This document shows, piece by piece, positions 27,788-35,491 of a stretch of DNA of 64,000 bases (positions are counted from its first letter, which is position 1; each line of letters starts with the position of its first letter). The position numbers and the translations under genes are program-made. Below the pieces are notes generated by a model. That model was given only the letters and a program-made list of their open reading frames with translations. It had not been told where the DNA came from and did no database searches. Location: contig NZ_CANMEU010000004.1 in the NCBI RefSeq assembly GCF_947497045.1, positions 124,001 to 188,000 on the forward strand, written 5' to 3'. The DNA comes from an uncultured Tateyamaria sp. GTDB lineage: Bacteria > Pseudomonadota > Alphaproteobacteria > Rhodobacterales > Rhodobacteraceae.

Positions 27788-28206
27788 CAGCGCGCGCCCA
27801 GCACCATCACCCAACGATTGCCCGGCCCCTGCGCCACCCCGACCGCTTCGGCCTTGCGGTGCAGAATGTTCTTGCGGTGTCCGGTTGAGCCCATCCACGC
27901 CGCCATCACCTGATTGAGCGAGCGTTGCCCTGCCGCGATATTCTCTGCCCCAAAACAGAACGGGTATCCGACCCGTTTCAGGCGCACACCGATGTTGGAC
28001 CCGTCCGAGCCTGTGTGCGAAAAGAACCCCGCGCGCGCCATGTCCTGCGCATGCGCGACCGCTGCCGCCTCAAGCTGTGCGTCATAGATAAGGGCACTGC
28101 GCCCTTTGGCCGCGCGTTCCGCGTTCACCGCAGCAAGGACCGCCGGGTCAGCCTGCCCCGCACTTGCACTCAGAACCAATGTCACCACCAGTGCCAAACA
28201 CCGCAT
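27784..28206 (-). CDS. secreted CAP (SCP/PR1) domain protein
   Basis: This is a 140-residue protein with an N-terminal signal peptide (MRCLALVVTLVLSASAGQA), probably periplasmic or secreted. The CAP domain shows AVNAERAAKGRSAL, AAVAHAQDMARAGFFSHTG, GAENIAAG and WMGSTGHRKNILH, including the conserved His/Glu pockets. ATG 28206 overlaps the upstream deaminase stop by one base (TGATG), so it is translationally coupled. The function of bacterial CAP proteins is mostly unknown. It is small, with only the minimal domain. Confidence 0.88.
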   Translation of the reverse strand: MRCLALVVTLVLSASAGQADPAVLAAVNAERAAKGRSALIYDAQLEAAAVAHAQDMARAGFFSHTGSDGSNIGVRLKRVGYPFCFGAENIAAGQRSLNQVMAAWMGSTGHRKNILHRKAEAVGVAQGPGNRWVMVLGARC

Positions 28207-29546
28207 CACATGCCCTCGCTCAAACTCTGTGTCAACGCATTCTGGCGTGCTATCACCGCCCCCAGATCCAAGGTCAGCATATGCCCGTCGCGCACGATCT
28301 GCCGCCCCTCGACAAACAAGTCGCGCACCGTGGTTGGGCCTGCCAACAACAGCGCCGCAGGGTCCCAACTGCCCGCAGAGGCCACGCCGGACACATCCCA
28401 GATCGCCAGATCAGCCCGTTTGCCCACCGCAATACGCCCACAATCAGGCCGCCCCAGAATATCCGCCCCGCCGCGTGTCGCGATCTCAAGCGCCTCATGG
28501 GCCGACATCGCATCCGCACCGCGCGCAACCCGTTGCAGCAACATCGCCTGACGCGCCTCGGCCACCAGATTGCCCGCATCATTGCTGGCTGACCCATCAA
28601 CGCCAAGGCCCACCGGCACGCCCGCATCCCGCATTGCACGCACCGGCGCAATGCCCGATCCAAGGCGGCAATTCGAACAGGGGCAATGGGCCACACCCGT
28701 GCCGGTTTCGGCAAAAAGCGCGATCTCGGACGCATCCAGCTTGACGCAATGGGCATGCCACACGTCCGATCCGACCCAGCCCAAATCCTGCGCATATTGC
28801 CCCGGACGGCAGCCAAATTGCGCAAGGGAATAGGCGATGTCCTCGTCATTTTCGGCCAGATGCGTGTGCATCATCACGCCCTTGTCGCGCGCCAATATGG
28901 CGGCGTCCCGCATCAATTCACGGCTGACTGAAAAGGGCGAGCAAGGCGCAACACCCACGCGGCACATCGACCCCGCGTCCGCGTCGTGGAAGGTGTCGAT
29001 GACGCGGATACAATCCTCAAGAATCGCGGCCTCGTCCTCGACCAGCGTGTCGGGGGGCAGCCCCCCCGCGCTTTGCCCAATGCTCATCGCACCGCGCGTG
29101 GGATGAAAGCGCAGACCGACCTCGACCGCCGCCGCAATCGTGTCGTCCAGCCGCGCACCGTTGGGATAAAGATAGAGGTGATCAGAGGTCAGCGTGCAGC
29201 CCGACAGCGCAAGTTCCGCCAACCCAATTTGGGTCGAGACGTGCATGTGATCCGGACTGAACCGCGCCCAGATCGGATAGAGCGATTGCAACCAGCCAAA
29301 CAGCAGCGCGTTTTGGGCCGCAGGGACCGCCCGCGTCAGTGTCTGGTAAAGGTGGTGATGGGTATTGACCAGGCCGGGCGTCACGACGCAGCCAGCACCG
29401 TCCACAACCTCTCCGGTGGTGGCAAGGCCCGCGCCAATCTCGACAATCACCCCATCGCGCAGCCGGATATCCGCATCGCGCAGCACACGGCGCGCATCAT
29501 CCATTGTGACCAGATGGGCCGCATTGCGGATCAGCCATTCACTCAT
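28206..29546 (-). CDS. 8-oxoguanine deaminase (amidohydrolase)
   Basis: This is a 446-residue metal-dependent deaminase. Metal and catalytic blocks are PGLVNTHHHLYQTLTR, MMHTHLAENDEDI, VWHAHCVKLD, GVAHCPCSNCRLGSGIAP and LGVDGSASND. These match the group that deaminates 8-oxoguanine to urate, related to atrazine chlorohydrolase/TrzA. Its ATG overlaps the hisN-like stop (ATGA), and its stop overlaps the CAP start. With guaD convergent nearby, it would clear oxidised guanine. Isocytosine or other cyclic amidines are alternatives. Confidence 0.85.
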   Translation of the reverse strand: MSEWLIRNAAHLVTMDDARRVLRDADIRLRDGVIVEIGAGLATTGEVVDGAGCVVTPGLVNTHHHLYQTLTRAVPAAQNALLFGWLQSLYPIWARFSPDHMHVSTQIGLAELALSGCTLTSDHLYLYPNGARLDDTIAAAVEVGLRFHPTRGAMSIGQSAGGLPPDTLVEDEAAILEDCIRVIDTFHDADAGSMCRVGVAPCSPFSVSRELMRDAAILARDKGVMMHTHLAENDEDIAYSLAQFGCRPGQYAQDLGWVGSDVWHAHCVKLDASEIALFAETGTGVAHCPCSNCRLGSGIAPVRAMRDAGVPVGLGVDGSASNDAGNLVAEARQAMLLQRVARGADAMSAHEALEIATRGGADILGRPDCGRIAVGKRADLAIWDVSGVASAGSWDPAALLLAGPTTVRDLFVEGRQIVRDGHMLTLDLGAVIARQNALTQSLSEGM

Positions 29547-30337
29547 GCCACGTCCCGCAATATCGCAAGTGCTGCGGCGTGGATTTCGGCATTGGCAGCC
29601 GCCAGCGCACGCCCGCCGTTGTGTACCGGGCCGCCGTCCCAATCGGTCACGATACCGCCTGCGGCCTCGATCAAGGCGATGGGGGCCTGAATGTCATAGC
29701 TGTTCAATCCCGCCTCGATCACGAGGTCCGCCTGCCCCGCGGCAATCAGTGCGTAGGCGTAACAATCCATACCATAGCGGACCAGTTTGACCTGCGCGCC
29801 CACGGCCTCGAAGGCGGCCCGCTCGGCAGTGGTGCCGACCTCGGGGAAGGTGGTGAACAACACCGCCTCTTGCAAAGAGCGGGGCGGGCGAGTGGAGATG
29901 GATGTGGTTTCGTGTGGACCGATGAGAGTCGCTTTGCCACCCACCCCCAAAAACCGCTCCCCGATATAGGGTTGGTCGATGAGCCCAAGAACGGGGCCGC
30001 TGTCGGGTCCGACCGCAATCAGGACGCCCCATGTGGGCGCGCCCGCAACGAACCCACGCGTGCCATCAATCGGATCAAGGACCCATGTCAGACCGCTTGT
30101 GCCCTCCTGCGCCCCAAACTCCTCGCCCAGAATGGCATCCCGCGGACGCCTTTGGGCCAGCACGGCACGCATCGCCTTTTCGGCGGCGCGGTCGGCGATG
30201 GTGACGGGGTCGTAGCCATCTGCGCGCTTGTTGTCGTCCTTCAGATCAGTGGCGCGAAAATGGGGCAGAATGGCGTCGCGTGCGGCATCCGCCAGCGCAT
30301 GCGCTACATCGGTCAGGTCATGGATATCGTAAGTCAT
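29543..30337 (-). CDS. hisN: inositol monophosphatase-family phosphatase, HisN-type
   Basis: This is a 264-residue Mg-dependent phosphatase. Metal sites are ILGEEFG, LDPIDGTRGFV and NSYDIQAPIALIEAAGG. The spacing and the GMDCYAYALIAAGQADLVIE block fit the histidinol-phosphatase (HisN) branch found in Actinobacteria and Alphaproteobacteria, the last phosphatase step of histidine synthesis. No other his gene is near. It is the first coupled gene of hisN - 8-oxoguanine deaminase - CAP, with the XRE regulator 46 bases upstream. A nucleotide-sugar or inositol phosphatase role is possible. Confidence 0.8.
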   Translation of the reverse strand: MTYDIHDLTDVAHALADAARDAILPHFRATDLKDDNKRADGYDPVTIADRAAEKAMRAVLAQRRPRDAILGEEFGAQEGTSGLTWVLDPIDGTRGFVAGAPTWGVLIAVGPDSGPVLGLIDQPYIGERFLGVGGKATLIGPHETTSISTRPPRSLQEAVLFTTFPEVGTTAERAAFEAVGAQVKLVRYGMDCYAYALIAAGQADLVIEAGLNSYDIQAPIALIEAAGGIVTDWDGGPVHNGGRALAAANAEIHAAALAILRDVA

Positions 30338-30383
30338 GGGTCTGCGGTGCCAGACCAGGCAGCACAGCGCAAGCCCTCAGTGT

Positions 30384-30785
30384 TCAGGCCACGTCGCTGA
30401 GGACACGGGCCAGTTCGAACAAGCGGCGGCGCTGGTTTTCGGGAATCGCATAATAGGTGCGCACCAGTTCCATCGCCTCTTTGTCGCTGAGCATGTCAGG
30501 GGGCACATCGCCGCTGACCGACTCAAAGGTGGCGTCACCCTCTTTTATGCCCTCGAAAAAGAATGCAACCGGCACGCCCATCGCCTCGCCAATATCCCAA
30601 AGACGCGAGGCACTGACGCGGTTTGCGCCGGTTTCGTACTTCTGGATTTGCTGGAATTTGATGCCAACCATATCGGCCAGCTTCTGTTGGGTCATCCCGA
30701 TCAACCATCGGCGCTGGCGAATGCGTTTGCCCACGTGTGCGTCAACCATATGTGCCATGCCGTGTCCGATTCTGGTTGGGTTCAT
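30384..30785 (-). CDS. XRE-family helix-turn-helix regulator
   Basis: This is a 133-residue DNA-binding protein. The HTH covers VGKRIRQRRWLIGMTQQKLADMVGIKFQQIQKYETG, followed by a short helical tail. Similar regulators are common in Rhodobacterales and Rhizobiales. ATG 30785 follows GGAG at 11 bases; ATG 30758 (starting MAHMVDAHVGK) is an equally plausible start. A CtrA-type box lies 158 bases upstream. It probably leads the transcript into hisN. Confidence 0.85.
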   Translation of the reverse strand: MNPTRIGHGMAHMVDAHVGKRIRQRRWLIGMTQQKLADMVGIKFQQIQKYETGANRVSASRLWDIGEAMGVPVAFFFEGIKEGDATFESVSGDVPPDMLSDKEAMELVRTYYAIPENQRRRLFELARVLSDVA

Positions 30786-31201
30786 ACACTGCGGCACTCC
30801 TGAGGCATCTCACCGACGGCAAAACGCATGCTCATGCACAATGTGGACCATTGATCACCACCCTAGTCGCAGCGCGTGCTTTTATCAACGCAAACCACCC
30901 GCCATAGGCGAGTTCCGGATGAAATCCGCCACCCTGATCGCGTTAACCTTTTGTTAACCAAATCGTGGCGGCGTCCAAAGTTGGATGCAGCCAGTGCTTT
31001 GAAAGTAAAAGGTTAATGGTCTTTGTTGCGTTACAATCAACGCCTTAGCTCAGTTGCGACTCCTTTCAACCCCCGCGGGAGCGCACCTGCCCAGACCGCT
31101 ATATGTCGCCACGAGAACACATGGCATACCCCACGTCACATTCAGCAAAAATACGCTGTTTGAGATCAATTTCAGGCAGTTTGACGCGAATCGAGCCTGC
31201 A
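30786..31201. other. 416-base gap between the XRE and LysR genes
   Basis: No supported ORF is present. The gap is AT-richer than the flanking genes and holds a perfect TTAA-N7-TTAA box (30943-30957), a further GGTTAATGG near 31010 and promoter-like A/T tracts. It contains the 3' end of LysR and the promoter of the XRE gene, both on the minus strand. Beyond the CtrA-type box I see nothing definite. Confidence 0.6.
30943..30957. promoter_or_regulatory. CtrA-type box (TTAA-N7-TTAA)
   Basis: The sequence TTAACCTTTTGTTAA is an exact TTAA-N7-TTAA match, embedded in the inverted repeat GTTAAC-CTTTT-GTTAAC. It is the consensus of the alphaproteobacterial cell-cycle/motility regulator CtrA. It lies 158 bases upstream of the XRE start, on its promoter side. 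The motif is seen; binding by CtrA is inferred. Confidence 0.5.
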
Positions 31202-32086
31202 TCACACCGAGGGGACCGCCCGCAGTTGCACCGCATCCGACCCCTGAAACGCGCGGCGCAGCAGCGACACGAGCGCGTCTTGCACCTCGTTTGAGGCCCC
31301 TGTCGCACCATAAAGGTTGATGCGATGCACCGGCAACTCAGGCAGCGCGCCCCCGTGATCAATCCGGTCCAGATGCGGCGGCTCCGTCCCCTCGATCATT
31401 GTATGGATAGCCAGGTCCGCGCTGACTGTGGCCTCGATTGTCCGGTCACTTTCGGTCTCAACAACCACGTCCCACGGGATATCAGCCTCATCCAGATGCT
31501 CGACCACGCGCGGACGGAACGTGCATTGCCGTCCAAAGGCCAGTTTGAGCGGACGCTGCCGCCACGCCGACCCGCCAGGTGCTCCGACCCAGCACAGCGG
31601 TTTGCGGCACAACTCTTCGCCACCTGCGTCCATCCCCGTTTCGGTCGTCAGGATGATATCGCACGCCCCCTTGGCAAATTCGCTTTTGAGCCGCCGGGTG
31701 TAGGAGCTGTCCAATTGCACTTTGACACGGGGGAAGGCGGTGTGAAACTGTTTCAGCACGCGCGGGATCGCCGGATAGACAATGTCATGGGGCACCCCGA
31801 GCGAGATTTCACCCTCATAGGCCTGATCGGTCAGCCGGGTAATCACCTCGTCATTAAGGGCCACCATCCGGCGCGCATAGACCAACAACTGCTCACCCGA
31901 TGCGGTCAATGCGATGGTACGTCCGGATCGGTCAAACAAGGCCAGGCCCAGCAATTCCTCAAGCCGTTTCAACTGCATGGACACCGCCGACTGTGTCAGA
32001 TGCAGAAATCCGGCGGCCCGCGTGACCCCCCCGCTTTCGGCCACAGCCACGAACGAGCGCAGCGTTGTTATGTCCAGATTCCTCAC
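31202..32086 (-). CDS. LysR-type transcriptional regulator
   Basis: This is a 294-residue LysR-type regulator. The N-terminal winged HTH is TRAAGFLHLTQSAVSMQLKRLEELLG, and the rest is a substrate-binding effector domain (ISLGVPHDIVYPAIPRVLKQF). It is divergent from the DUF1127 gene, with a T-N11-A inverted repeat in between that could be its binding site. The LysR/DUF1127 pair recurs in Roseobacter genomes in my experience. The effector is unknown. Confidence 0.92.
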   Translation of the reverse strand: MRNLDITTLRSFVAVAESGGVTRAAGFLHLTQSAVSMQLKRLEELLGLALFDRSGRTIALTASGEQLLVYARRMVALNDEVITRLTDQAYEGEISLGVPHDIVYPAIPRVLKQFHTAFPRVKVQLDSSYTRRLKSEFAKGACDIILTTETGMDAGGEELCRKPLCWVGAPGGSAWRQRPLKLAFGRQCTFRPRVVEHLDEADIPWDVVVETESDRTIEATVSADLAIHTMIEGTEPPHLDRIDHGGALPELPVHRINLYGATGASNEVQDALVSLLRRAFQGSDAVQLRAVPSV

Positions 32087-32152
32087 ATCACCATCCTTGA
32101 TACATCAAATCACAACCATTCGTTTTTCAAATATGACATGGGATGCCATACA

Positions 32153-32169
32153 CATCAACAGATTTGATG
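32153..32169. promoter_or_regulatory. LysR-type operator (T-N11-A inverted repeat)
   Basis: CATCAA-CAGAT-TTGATG is a perfect inverted repeat containing a T-N11-A core (T32155, A32167). It lies between lysR (start 32086) and DUF1127 (start 32210). A further CATCAAATC half-site is at 32103-32111, matching GATTTGATG at 32161-32169 in inverted orientation. This fits the recognition and activation sites used by LysR proteins. Confidence 0.55.
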
Positions 32170-32209
32170 CAACGACACAGACGCATCACAGATACCCAAG
32201 GAGACAGAC

Positions 32210-32425
32210 ATGGCCCTCACAGAGTTCACAGCCCGCGCCACATTCGCAAAACACCCCCGCGCGCCCCGTCGCTCACTTTTGACGATGCTGGCGGTTTGGC
32301 GGTCCCGGCGCGCATTGGCGCAGCTTGATCCCCGCGCTTTGGATGACATCGGCGTCACCGCAAACCGCGCTGCGGCAGAGGCGACAAAGCCGATCTGGGA
32401 TGTGCCCACAAACTGGCGCGCCTGA
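32210..32425 (+). CDS. DUF1127 protein
   Basis: This is a 71-residue basic protein. The DUF1127 core is AVWRSRRALAQLDPRALDDIGV, followed by a short tail ending in WDVPTNWRA. Related small proteins act in phosphate and carbon regulation and RNA turnover in Agrobacterium and are stress-induced in Rhodobacter; that is family knowledge. CAAGGAGACAGAC precedes ATG 32210. It is divergent from LysR, and its 3' region carries an anti-Shine-Dalgarno CCTCCT and interleaved inverted repeats. Confidence 0.85.
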   Translation: MALTEFTARATFAKHPRAPRRSLLTMLAVWRSRRALAQLDPRALDDIGVTANRAAAEATKPIWDVPTNWRA

Positions 32426-32439
32426 CCCCCGCGACAGCC

Positions 32440-32505
32440 CGGATTTCCTCCTGCACGACCGTTTCCGCGACATTTATGACAAAAACGGTCGGAATGTCGC
32501 AGATA
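32440..32505 (+). ncRNA. candidate 3'-derived small RNA after DUF1127 (CcsR/cuckoo-like)
   Basis: CCTCCT (32447-32452) is followed by two perfect, interleaved inverted repeats: CGACCGTTT (32456-32464) with AAACGGTCG (32483-32491), and GCGACATT (32467-32474) with AATGTCGC (32493-32500). They cannot form as two ordinary hairpins together, so they would be alternative structures or a pseudoknot. In Rhodobacter the CcsR small RNAs with CCUCC-rich loops derive from a DUF1127 transcript. The position and anti-SD motif suggest an analogue; sequence identity to that family was not tested. Confidence 0.35.
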
Positions 32506-32528
32506 ATGGCGCTCTGGGCTGTGAAAAT

Positions 32529-32560
32529 CCCTTGAAATACAGGGGGTATGACCCGATATT
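32529..32560 (+). promoter_or_regulatory. heat-shock (RpoH)-like promoter ahead of the Bax-inhibitor gene
   Basis: CCCTTGAA (32529-32536) and CCCGATATT (32552-32560) are separated by 15 bases, close to the sigma-32 pattern CTTGAA and CCCCATnT. It lies about 70 bases upstream of the BI-1 start. Membrane-quality genes such as yccA/htpX are often heat-shock controlled. The assignment is by pattern only. Confidence 0.45.
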
Positions 32561-32632
32561 CAAGGCAATGCGGGCGGAAATCCGCGACCGGTGAACCTTC
32601 ACCGGACCCTAAGTATCAATTTGGAGGTCATT

Positions 32633-33412
32633 ATGGCTGAGTTGAATACGATCCGGTCAGCGGCTGGAACACAAGCCGCCCAGATCGACGCGGGCCTGCG
32701 CGCCCATATGAATAAAGTCTACGGCACAATGTCCGTGGGCATGCTTATCACGGCGGCTGCCGCCTGGGCGATTGCGGGCCTTGCGGTCACATCCGACCCG
32801 ACAGGTGCAACCGTCGCCTTGCGCGAAGGGCAATACCTGACGGGCTTGGGTGAGCTGCTTTACACCACGCCGCTGCGGTGGGTCGTGATGTTTGCACCGC
32901 TCGCGTTCATCCTGTTTGGCTGGGGCGCTTTGATGCGTCGCGGGTCGGCAGCAACAGTGCAGTTGGGATTCTTCATCTTTGCGGCCGTCATGGGCGTCTC
33001 GATGAGCTCGATCTTCCTGGTCTACACCTCCCACTCGATCACCCAGACCTTCCTGGTCACGGCGATCGCGTTCGCAGGCCTGAGCCTGTGGGGGTACACC
33101 ACCAAGAAAGACCTGGGCGGCATGGGCACATTCCTGATGATGGGTGTGATCGGCCTGATCGTGGCGATGGTCATCAACATCTTCCTACAGTCCCCTGCGA
33201 TGATGTATGCGATTTCGATGATCGGTATCCTGATTTTTGCGGGTCTCACCGCCTATTACACACAGGACATTAAGAACACCTATGTGGCGCACGCCGCCCA
33301 TGGGGATCAGGAATGGCTGGATAAGGCCGCCATCGACGGCTCGCTCAGCCTCTATATCTCGTTCCTGAACATGTTCCAGTTCCTGCTGATGTTCATGGGT
33401 CAACAAGAATAA
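32633..33412 (+). CDS. Bax inhibitor-1/YccA family membrane protein
   Basis: This is a 259-residue inner-membrane protein with seven hydrophobic segments, ending FLNMFQFLLMFMG as usual for the family. GLTAYYTQDIKNTY is the conserved loop near the last helices. Relatives interact with the FtsH/HflKC protease or act as pH-sensitive calcium leak channels. ATG 32633 follows GGAGG at ideal spacing. A heat-shock-like promoter lies upstream, and a strong intrinsic terminator follows. Confidence 0.92.
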   Translation: MAELNTIRSAAGTQAAQIDAGLRAHMNKVYGTMSVGMLITAAAAWAIAGLAVTSDPTGATVALREGQYLTGLGELLYTTPLRWVVMFAPLAFILFGWGALMRRGSAATVQLGFFIFAAVMGVSMSSIFLVYTSHSITQTFLVTAIAFAGLSLWGYTTKKDLGGMGTFLMMGVIGLIVAMVINIFLQSPAMMYAISMIGILIFAGLTAYYTQDIKNTYVAHAAHGDQEWLDKAAIDGSLSLYISFLNMFQFLLMFMGQQE

Positions 33413-33436
33413 CAGCGCCCAGAGCGTTGAAATCCC

Positions 33437-33466
33437 AAGGGCCGGTCACATCGACCGGCCCTTTTT
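33437..33466 (+). terminator. intrinsic terminator after the BI-1 gene
   Basis: AAGGGCCGGTC-ACATC-GACCGGCCCTT forms an 11-bp perfect stem with a 5-base loop, directly followed by TTT (T-run 33462-33466). It is a textbook rho-independent terminator 24 bases after the stop and just before the cupin gene. Confidence 0.9.
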
Positions 33467-33482
33467 CGTTCGCGGGAGGTGG

Positions 33483-33953
33483 ATGATGACAGTGATCAAA
33501 TCAGGCGATGCCCAAGGTGAAACAGGGGATACGGACAGCCCCCTTGGCCCCTACCGTGCCGAGTTAATCAGCGACACTGGCGGGCTGACCCAGTTCGGTG
33601 CATTCATCGAAGAGTTGCCACCGGGCTCGCGCTCTTCGCACACCCATTGGCACGCGGCTGAGGACGAGATGATCCTGATCCTGTCAGGCACCGCCACATT
33701 GATCGAAGGTGCGGTCAAGACCGAGTTGGGCGCAGGCGACGCCGCCTGCTGGAAAGCCGGTGATCCTGTCGGGCATAGTCTTGAAAACCGGTCAGGCACC
33801 CCGGTGCGCTATGTGGTGATCGGCACACGGGCGGCGCGCGATGTGATCACCTATCCGACACTCAACCGGATCCTGCACTATGACCGCGTCACAAACACCC
33901 GATCCTACACAACACTTGATGGGACACCCGCAACGCATCCGGACACAGCGTAA
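33483..33953 (+). CDS. cupin-domain protein
   Basis: This is a 156-residue soluble protein with a single double-stranded beta-helix. Metal-binding motif 1 is HTHWHAAEDEMILILSG and motif 2 is GDPVGHSLENRSG. GGGAGGTGG precedes the tandem ATGATG start. The C-terminal tail (residues about 120-156) is not part of the cupin fold. Function unknown; such proteins bind small molecules or are sugar-phosphate isomerases or regulators. Confidence 0.85.
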   Translation: MMTVIKSGDAQGETGDTDSPLGPYRAELISDTGGLTQFGAFIEELPPGSRSSHTHWHAAEDEMILILSGTATLIEGAVKTELGAGDAACWKAGDPVGHSLENRSGTPVRYVVIGTRAARDVITYPTLNRILHYDRVTNTRSYTTLDGTPATHPDTA

Positions 33954-33980
33954 GGCGCACCTGTTGGTGCGCCACCCTTA
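33951..33980. terminator. bidirectional hairpin between cupin and GNAT stops
   Basis: TAAGGCGCACC-TGTT-GGTGCGCC and a trailing CCTTA make an 8-bp stem flanked by the TAA stop of each convergent gene (33951-33953 and 33978-33980). It is similar to the GTAAGGCGCAGG hairpin at 5115-5138. It probably terminates both transcripts. Confidence 0.6.
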
Positions 33981-34454
33981 CAGCGTGCAGGTCATGCGAA
34001 TAGAGGGGAACGGGATGCAATCATCCAGCATCACATCAAACGGGCCGACCGTCTTGAACCCAACCGCGCGGTAGAACGGCTCGGCCGTGCGCGTCGCCCA
34101 GCATTCCATCTGTGTGACCCCGGCGGCGCGCGGGATCTCAAAGCTGTGCCGCATCAGCGCGCGCCCCACCCCTTGGCGCAACACGCGGTCATCGGTCACC
34201 ACGTGGCGGATGTGGCCCAATTGCGGGTTGCTCCGGTCTCGTGTCCAGCCGCCGGCCCCCACCACCTGTCCCGCGATCTCGGCAACATAATAGGACCCGC
34301 AGGACAACAACTCGGGGCGGGCGCGACTGATGATGGGCAGCGCCGTGACCAGAACTGACGCGGGATAATCCGCCTTCAGCAACTTGGGATAGGTCCGCGC
34401 CAGCAGCGCATCCACTGTGGCAAGGTCCGCCATGGTCGAGGGGCGAATGTCCAT
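33978..34454 (-). CDS. GNAT-family N-acetyltransferase
   Basis: This is a 158-residue acetyl-CoA-dependent acetyltransferase. The acetyl-CoA loop is RVLRQGVGRALM, preceded by VVGAGGWTRD and followed by ECWATRTAEPFYRAVGFK, the usual GNAT order. ATG 34454 overlaps the upstream kinase stop by one base (TGATG). It is third in a coupled set of hypothetical - P-loop kinase - GNAT. Substrate unknown. Confidence 0.88.
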   Translation of the reverse strand: MDIRPSTMADLATVDALLARTYPKLLKADYPASVLVTALPIISRARPELLSCGSYYVAEIAGQVVGAGGWTRDRSNPQLGHIRHVVTDDRVLRQGVGRALMRHSFEIPRAAGVTQMECWATRTAEPFYRAVGFKTVGPFDVMLDDCIPFPSIRMTCTL

Positions 34455-34966
34455 CACAAAGCCCTCAGAAAAGTGCGCACATCGGCGCGCGACATGAGAT
34501 GGTGCACCGCAACACCCTCGGGCGCAGTGTCAATCAGTTCTGTCAGCCGGACCCGACCTGTAGTGCGGGTGTCCCAAATCCAGCGATAAAAGGCCCATGT
34601 TTCGCTGTGCAGCCCTTCGTGGCAGCCCTCGGCCATGTCGGGACGGCGCTGGCCCCAATTGATCAACAGGCGCTTGGTCACCCGCCACATCCGCAACGTG
34701 ACCGGAAGGTCCAGCCACACAACCGTGTCCGCACGCGACATGCGGTGTTGATAGGTGGTCGAAAACCCGCCCTCAAATATCCAACGCGGCCCACGCTCGA
34801 CCTCCAGCGCCATCTCGCGGCGCAGATCACGCGGGCGCGCCACCCATCCCGGCATCCAGTGGATATGATCCATATGATGAACCGGCAACCTGGTCCGCTG
34901 GCCGATGATCCGTGCGAGGGTGCTTTTGCCGGACCCTGCGCCACCCACGATCATCACCCGTTTCAT
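34454..34966 (-). CDS. P-loop NTPase, adenylate-kinase-like (FlaR/topology-modulation type)
   Basis: This is a 170-residue protein. Walker A is VGGAGSGKSTLAR at the N-terminus, followed by HHMDHIHW and WIFEGGFSTTYQHRMSRAD with VVWLDLP, the pattern of the small nucleoside-kinase-like group often labelled DNA topology modulation protein. The real substrate is unknown. Its ATG overlaps the stop of the upstream 95-residue protein (ATGA), and its stop overlaps the GNAT start. Confidence 0.8.
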   Translation of the reverse strand: MKRVMIVGGAGSGKSTLARIIGQRTRLPVHHMDHIHWMPGWVARPRDLRREMALEVERGPRWIFEGGFSTTYQHRMSRADTVVWLDLPVTLRMWRVTKRLLINWGQRRPDMAEGCHEGLHSETWAFYRWIWDTRTTGRVRLTELIDTAPEGVAVHHLMSRADVRTFLRAL

Positions 34967-35250
34967 GGCGGGCTCCCATGTGCACCATAGCGCAAATCAT
35001 AGACATAGCTTTTGCCCGCCTTGGCGGTGACCCAGCACGTGGCGGGTGGAATGGCATCCTGATCGGACACTGCGATGTGCCAGACCCGTCCCGTCAGCGC
35101 CCCGTCATGGGGGTCACGCATGACCCAGCCCAGATCATCCTCCCACGTGATCTCCAGATCGGAGCGCACATAACAACGTGCACGCGCGGGGTGCGCTGCA
35201 AAATGATAGGTCAAACCGTCGTGGCGACGGATCAGCTGGAAACAGGGCAT
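34963..35250 (-). CDS. hypothetical protein (95 residues)
   Basis: This is a small soluble protein with many aromatic and charged residues (LTYHFAAHPARARCYVRSDL; WEDDLGWVMRDPHDG). No signal peptide or known domain is seen. It is the first of three coupled genes, overlapping the kinase by four bases (ATGA), and begins 20 bases after the rpmG terminator. Coupling and codon use support a real gene. Confidence 0.68.
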   Translation of the reverse strand: MPCFQLIRRHDGLTYHFAAHPARARCYVRSDLEITWEDDLGWVMRDPHDGALTGRVWHIAVSDQDAIPPATCWVTAKAGKSYVYDLRYGAHGSPP

Positions 35251-35269
35251 GAAACCCCTCCTGAAAACG

Positions 35270-35298
35270 AAAAAGGCCGCGTCCTTGCGGCGCGGCCT
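35270..35298 (-). terminator. intrinsic terminator of rpmG
   Basis: On the minus strand GGCCGCG pairs with CGCGGCC around a 9-base loop and is followed by TTTTT. It lies 26 bases after the rpmG stop and separates rpmG from the downstream three-gene set. Confidence 0.85.
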
Positions 35299-35323
35299 CT
35301 TGAAACGTCAAAGTCAGGCGATC

Positions 35324-35491
35324 TTACTTGATCTTGCCTTCTTTGTATTCAACGTGTTTGCGCACAACGGGGTCATATTTCTTGACGACCATCTTTTCAG
35401 TCATGGTGCGTGCGTTTTTCTTGGTCACATAGAAGTGCCCGGTGCCTGCGGTCGAGTTCAGGCGGATCTTGATTGTGGTTGGCTTCGCCAT
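35324..35491 (-). CDS. rpmG: 50S ribosomal protein L33
   Basis: This is a 55-residue large-subunit protein beginning [20 protein letters not shown] and ending VEYKEGKIK, a full-length match to alphaproteobacterial L33. It lacks the CxxC zinc pairs, so it is the zinc-independent form. A good Shine-Dalgarno (GTAGGAGAACACCG) precedes ATG 35491. It is short but certain, and has its own terminator. Confidence 0.97.
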   Translation of the reverse strand: MAKPTTIKIRLNSTAGTGHFYVTKKNARTMTEKMVVKKYDPVVRKHVEYKEGKIK

